64,000 nucleotides of DNA from RYN-230 sp963814645 (GTDB lineage Bacteria > Actinomycetota > Actinomycetes > Streptosporangiales > Streptosporangiaceae): the NCBI GenBank assembly GCA_963814645.1, contig CAWFDX010000009.1, forward strand, positions 992,001 through 1,056,000. Direction: 5' to 3'. Both the position numbers and the translations under genes were made by a program. The notes beneath the pieces were generated by a model, which saw only the letters and a program-made list of their open reading frames with translations, had not been told where the DNA came from and made no database searches. The first letter of the stretch is position 1, and the number at the start of each line of letters is the position of its first letter. Of the stretch, positions 63,585-64,000 are shown piece by piece.

Positions 63585-63976
63585 TGGCCTGGCGACGGCT
63601 CGCGGCCGCCCAGGGCACGCAGGCTGGGTGGGACGAGCAGCGCCGCGAATCCGGCCACCGCCAGCACCAGGCACGGCACCCCCCACAGGTACCGGTGCGA
63701 CTGGAGCAGGTAAATGGCCACGATCCCGACGAACAACTGGGTCAGCAGCGCAGGTGTACGGGTCCACCGCCTGGCCCGGGCCAGCGCTACGGCTATCCAG
63801 GCCAGCGTGGCCGCGGTGAGCACGCCGATAATCGTCAGCGCAACCCCGCTGCCGGTCTGGTAAGACTTGCCTGCGGCCGTGTCCACCCCGGACAGGATGC
63901 TGGCCACCAGGACAACGACAGCCTCGGCTGCCTGTACTCCCGCCGCACCAAGCAGGCTCGACGGCCTCTCCCGCAT
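63572..63976 (-). CDS. hypothetical membrane protein
   Basis: I prefer ATG 63976, nine bases after GGAGG, over ATG 63985. The 134-residue protein has four hydrophobic segments, near residues 15-30, 44-64, 79-94 and 98-116, and a proline-rich C-terminus. Nothing suggests a catalytic function; small four-helix membrane proteins like this are common beside sigma genes in actinomycetes. It is convergent with sigF. Confidence 0.6.
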   Translation of the reverse strand: MRERPSSLLGAAGVQAAEAVVVLVASILSGVDTAAGKSYQTGSGVALTIIGVLTAATLAWIAVALARARRWTRTPALLTQLFVGIVAIYLLQSHRYLWGVPCLVLAVAGFAALLVPPSLRALGGREPSPGQPPR

Positions 63977-64000
63977 CTCCAGCATCCTCCGTGCCTAGCT

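Overview
The window is chromosomal DNA from a high-GC actinomycete. GTG starts are frequent and gene order is compact. Marker genes are a BldC-type regulator, the GlgE trehalose/alpha-glucan pathway, a KGD-type 2-oxoglutarate dehydrogenase followed by its small DUF6104 companion, a nickel superoxide dismutase with its protease, a DUF574 methyltransferase and a SigF/RsbW pair. Together they suggest a filamentous actinobacterium. The exact genus cannot be read from the sequence. Most of the window is core metabolism; apart from one insertion sequence I see no phage, plasmid, CRISPR or tRNA gene.

Layout. 1-4.4 kb: TCA-cycle genes on the minus strand (mdh fragment, icd, citrate synthase), with an IS982-like element wedged between icd and mdh and an apparent frameshift in citrate synthase. 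4.7-8.9 kb: an FHA protein, a membrane-anchored Ser/Thr kinase, a small unknown protein, an enoyl-CoA hydratase and bldC. 9.2-19.8 kb: glgP facing the operon glgE-treS-mak-glgB, which converts trehalose to branched alpha-glucan and degrades it. 19.8-25.4 kb: TauE exporter, a small membrane protein, a Nudix/PIN-like fusion, SppA, a flavin reductase and a DUF574 methyltransferase. 25.8-33 kb: histidine utilisation (hutU, M20 amidohydrolase, frameshifted hutF, and hutI), split by a MarR regulator and an extradiol dioxygenase. 33-36.7 kb: an OpuA/ProU-type osmolyte ABC transporter. 37-43.7 kb: VIT1 metal transporter, gmd, and an uncharacterised glycosyltransferase/methyltransferase/toroid cluster, then ferredoxin and MntP. 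43.7-48.5 kb: VOC protein, serpin, aminotransferase, nitrilase, BlaI and DedA. 48.7-58.3 kb: an ECM4/YqjG-like GST without its cysteine, kgd with DUF6104, a DUF4097-PadR operon whose regulator carries a long heptad-repeat coiled coil, an AlaA-type aminotransferase and a zinc-binding dehydrogenase. 58.4-64 kb: CGNR protein, APC permease, Ni-SOD pair, and RsbW-SigF.

Functional themes are central carbon flux (TCA enzymes, KGD), storage sugar and stress (GlgE pathway, trehalose, osmolyte uptake, SigF, Ni-SOD), and histidine catabolism to glutamate. The most unusual features are the dioxygenase/MarR module inside the hut cluster next to a perfect 20-bp inverted repeat, the PadR heptad-repeat protein with a palindromic promoter, the cysteine-less GST, and the GT4-methyltransferase-toroid-methyltransferase cluster. 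Two single-base frameshifts in core genes may be assembly errors and should be checked against reads before biological conclusions are drawn.
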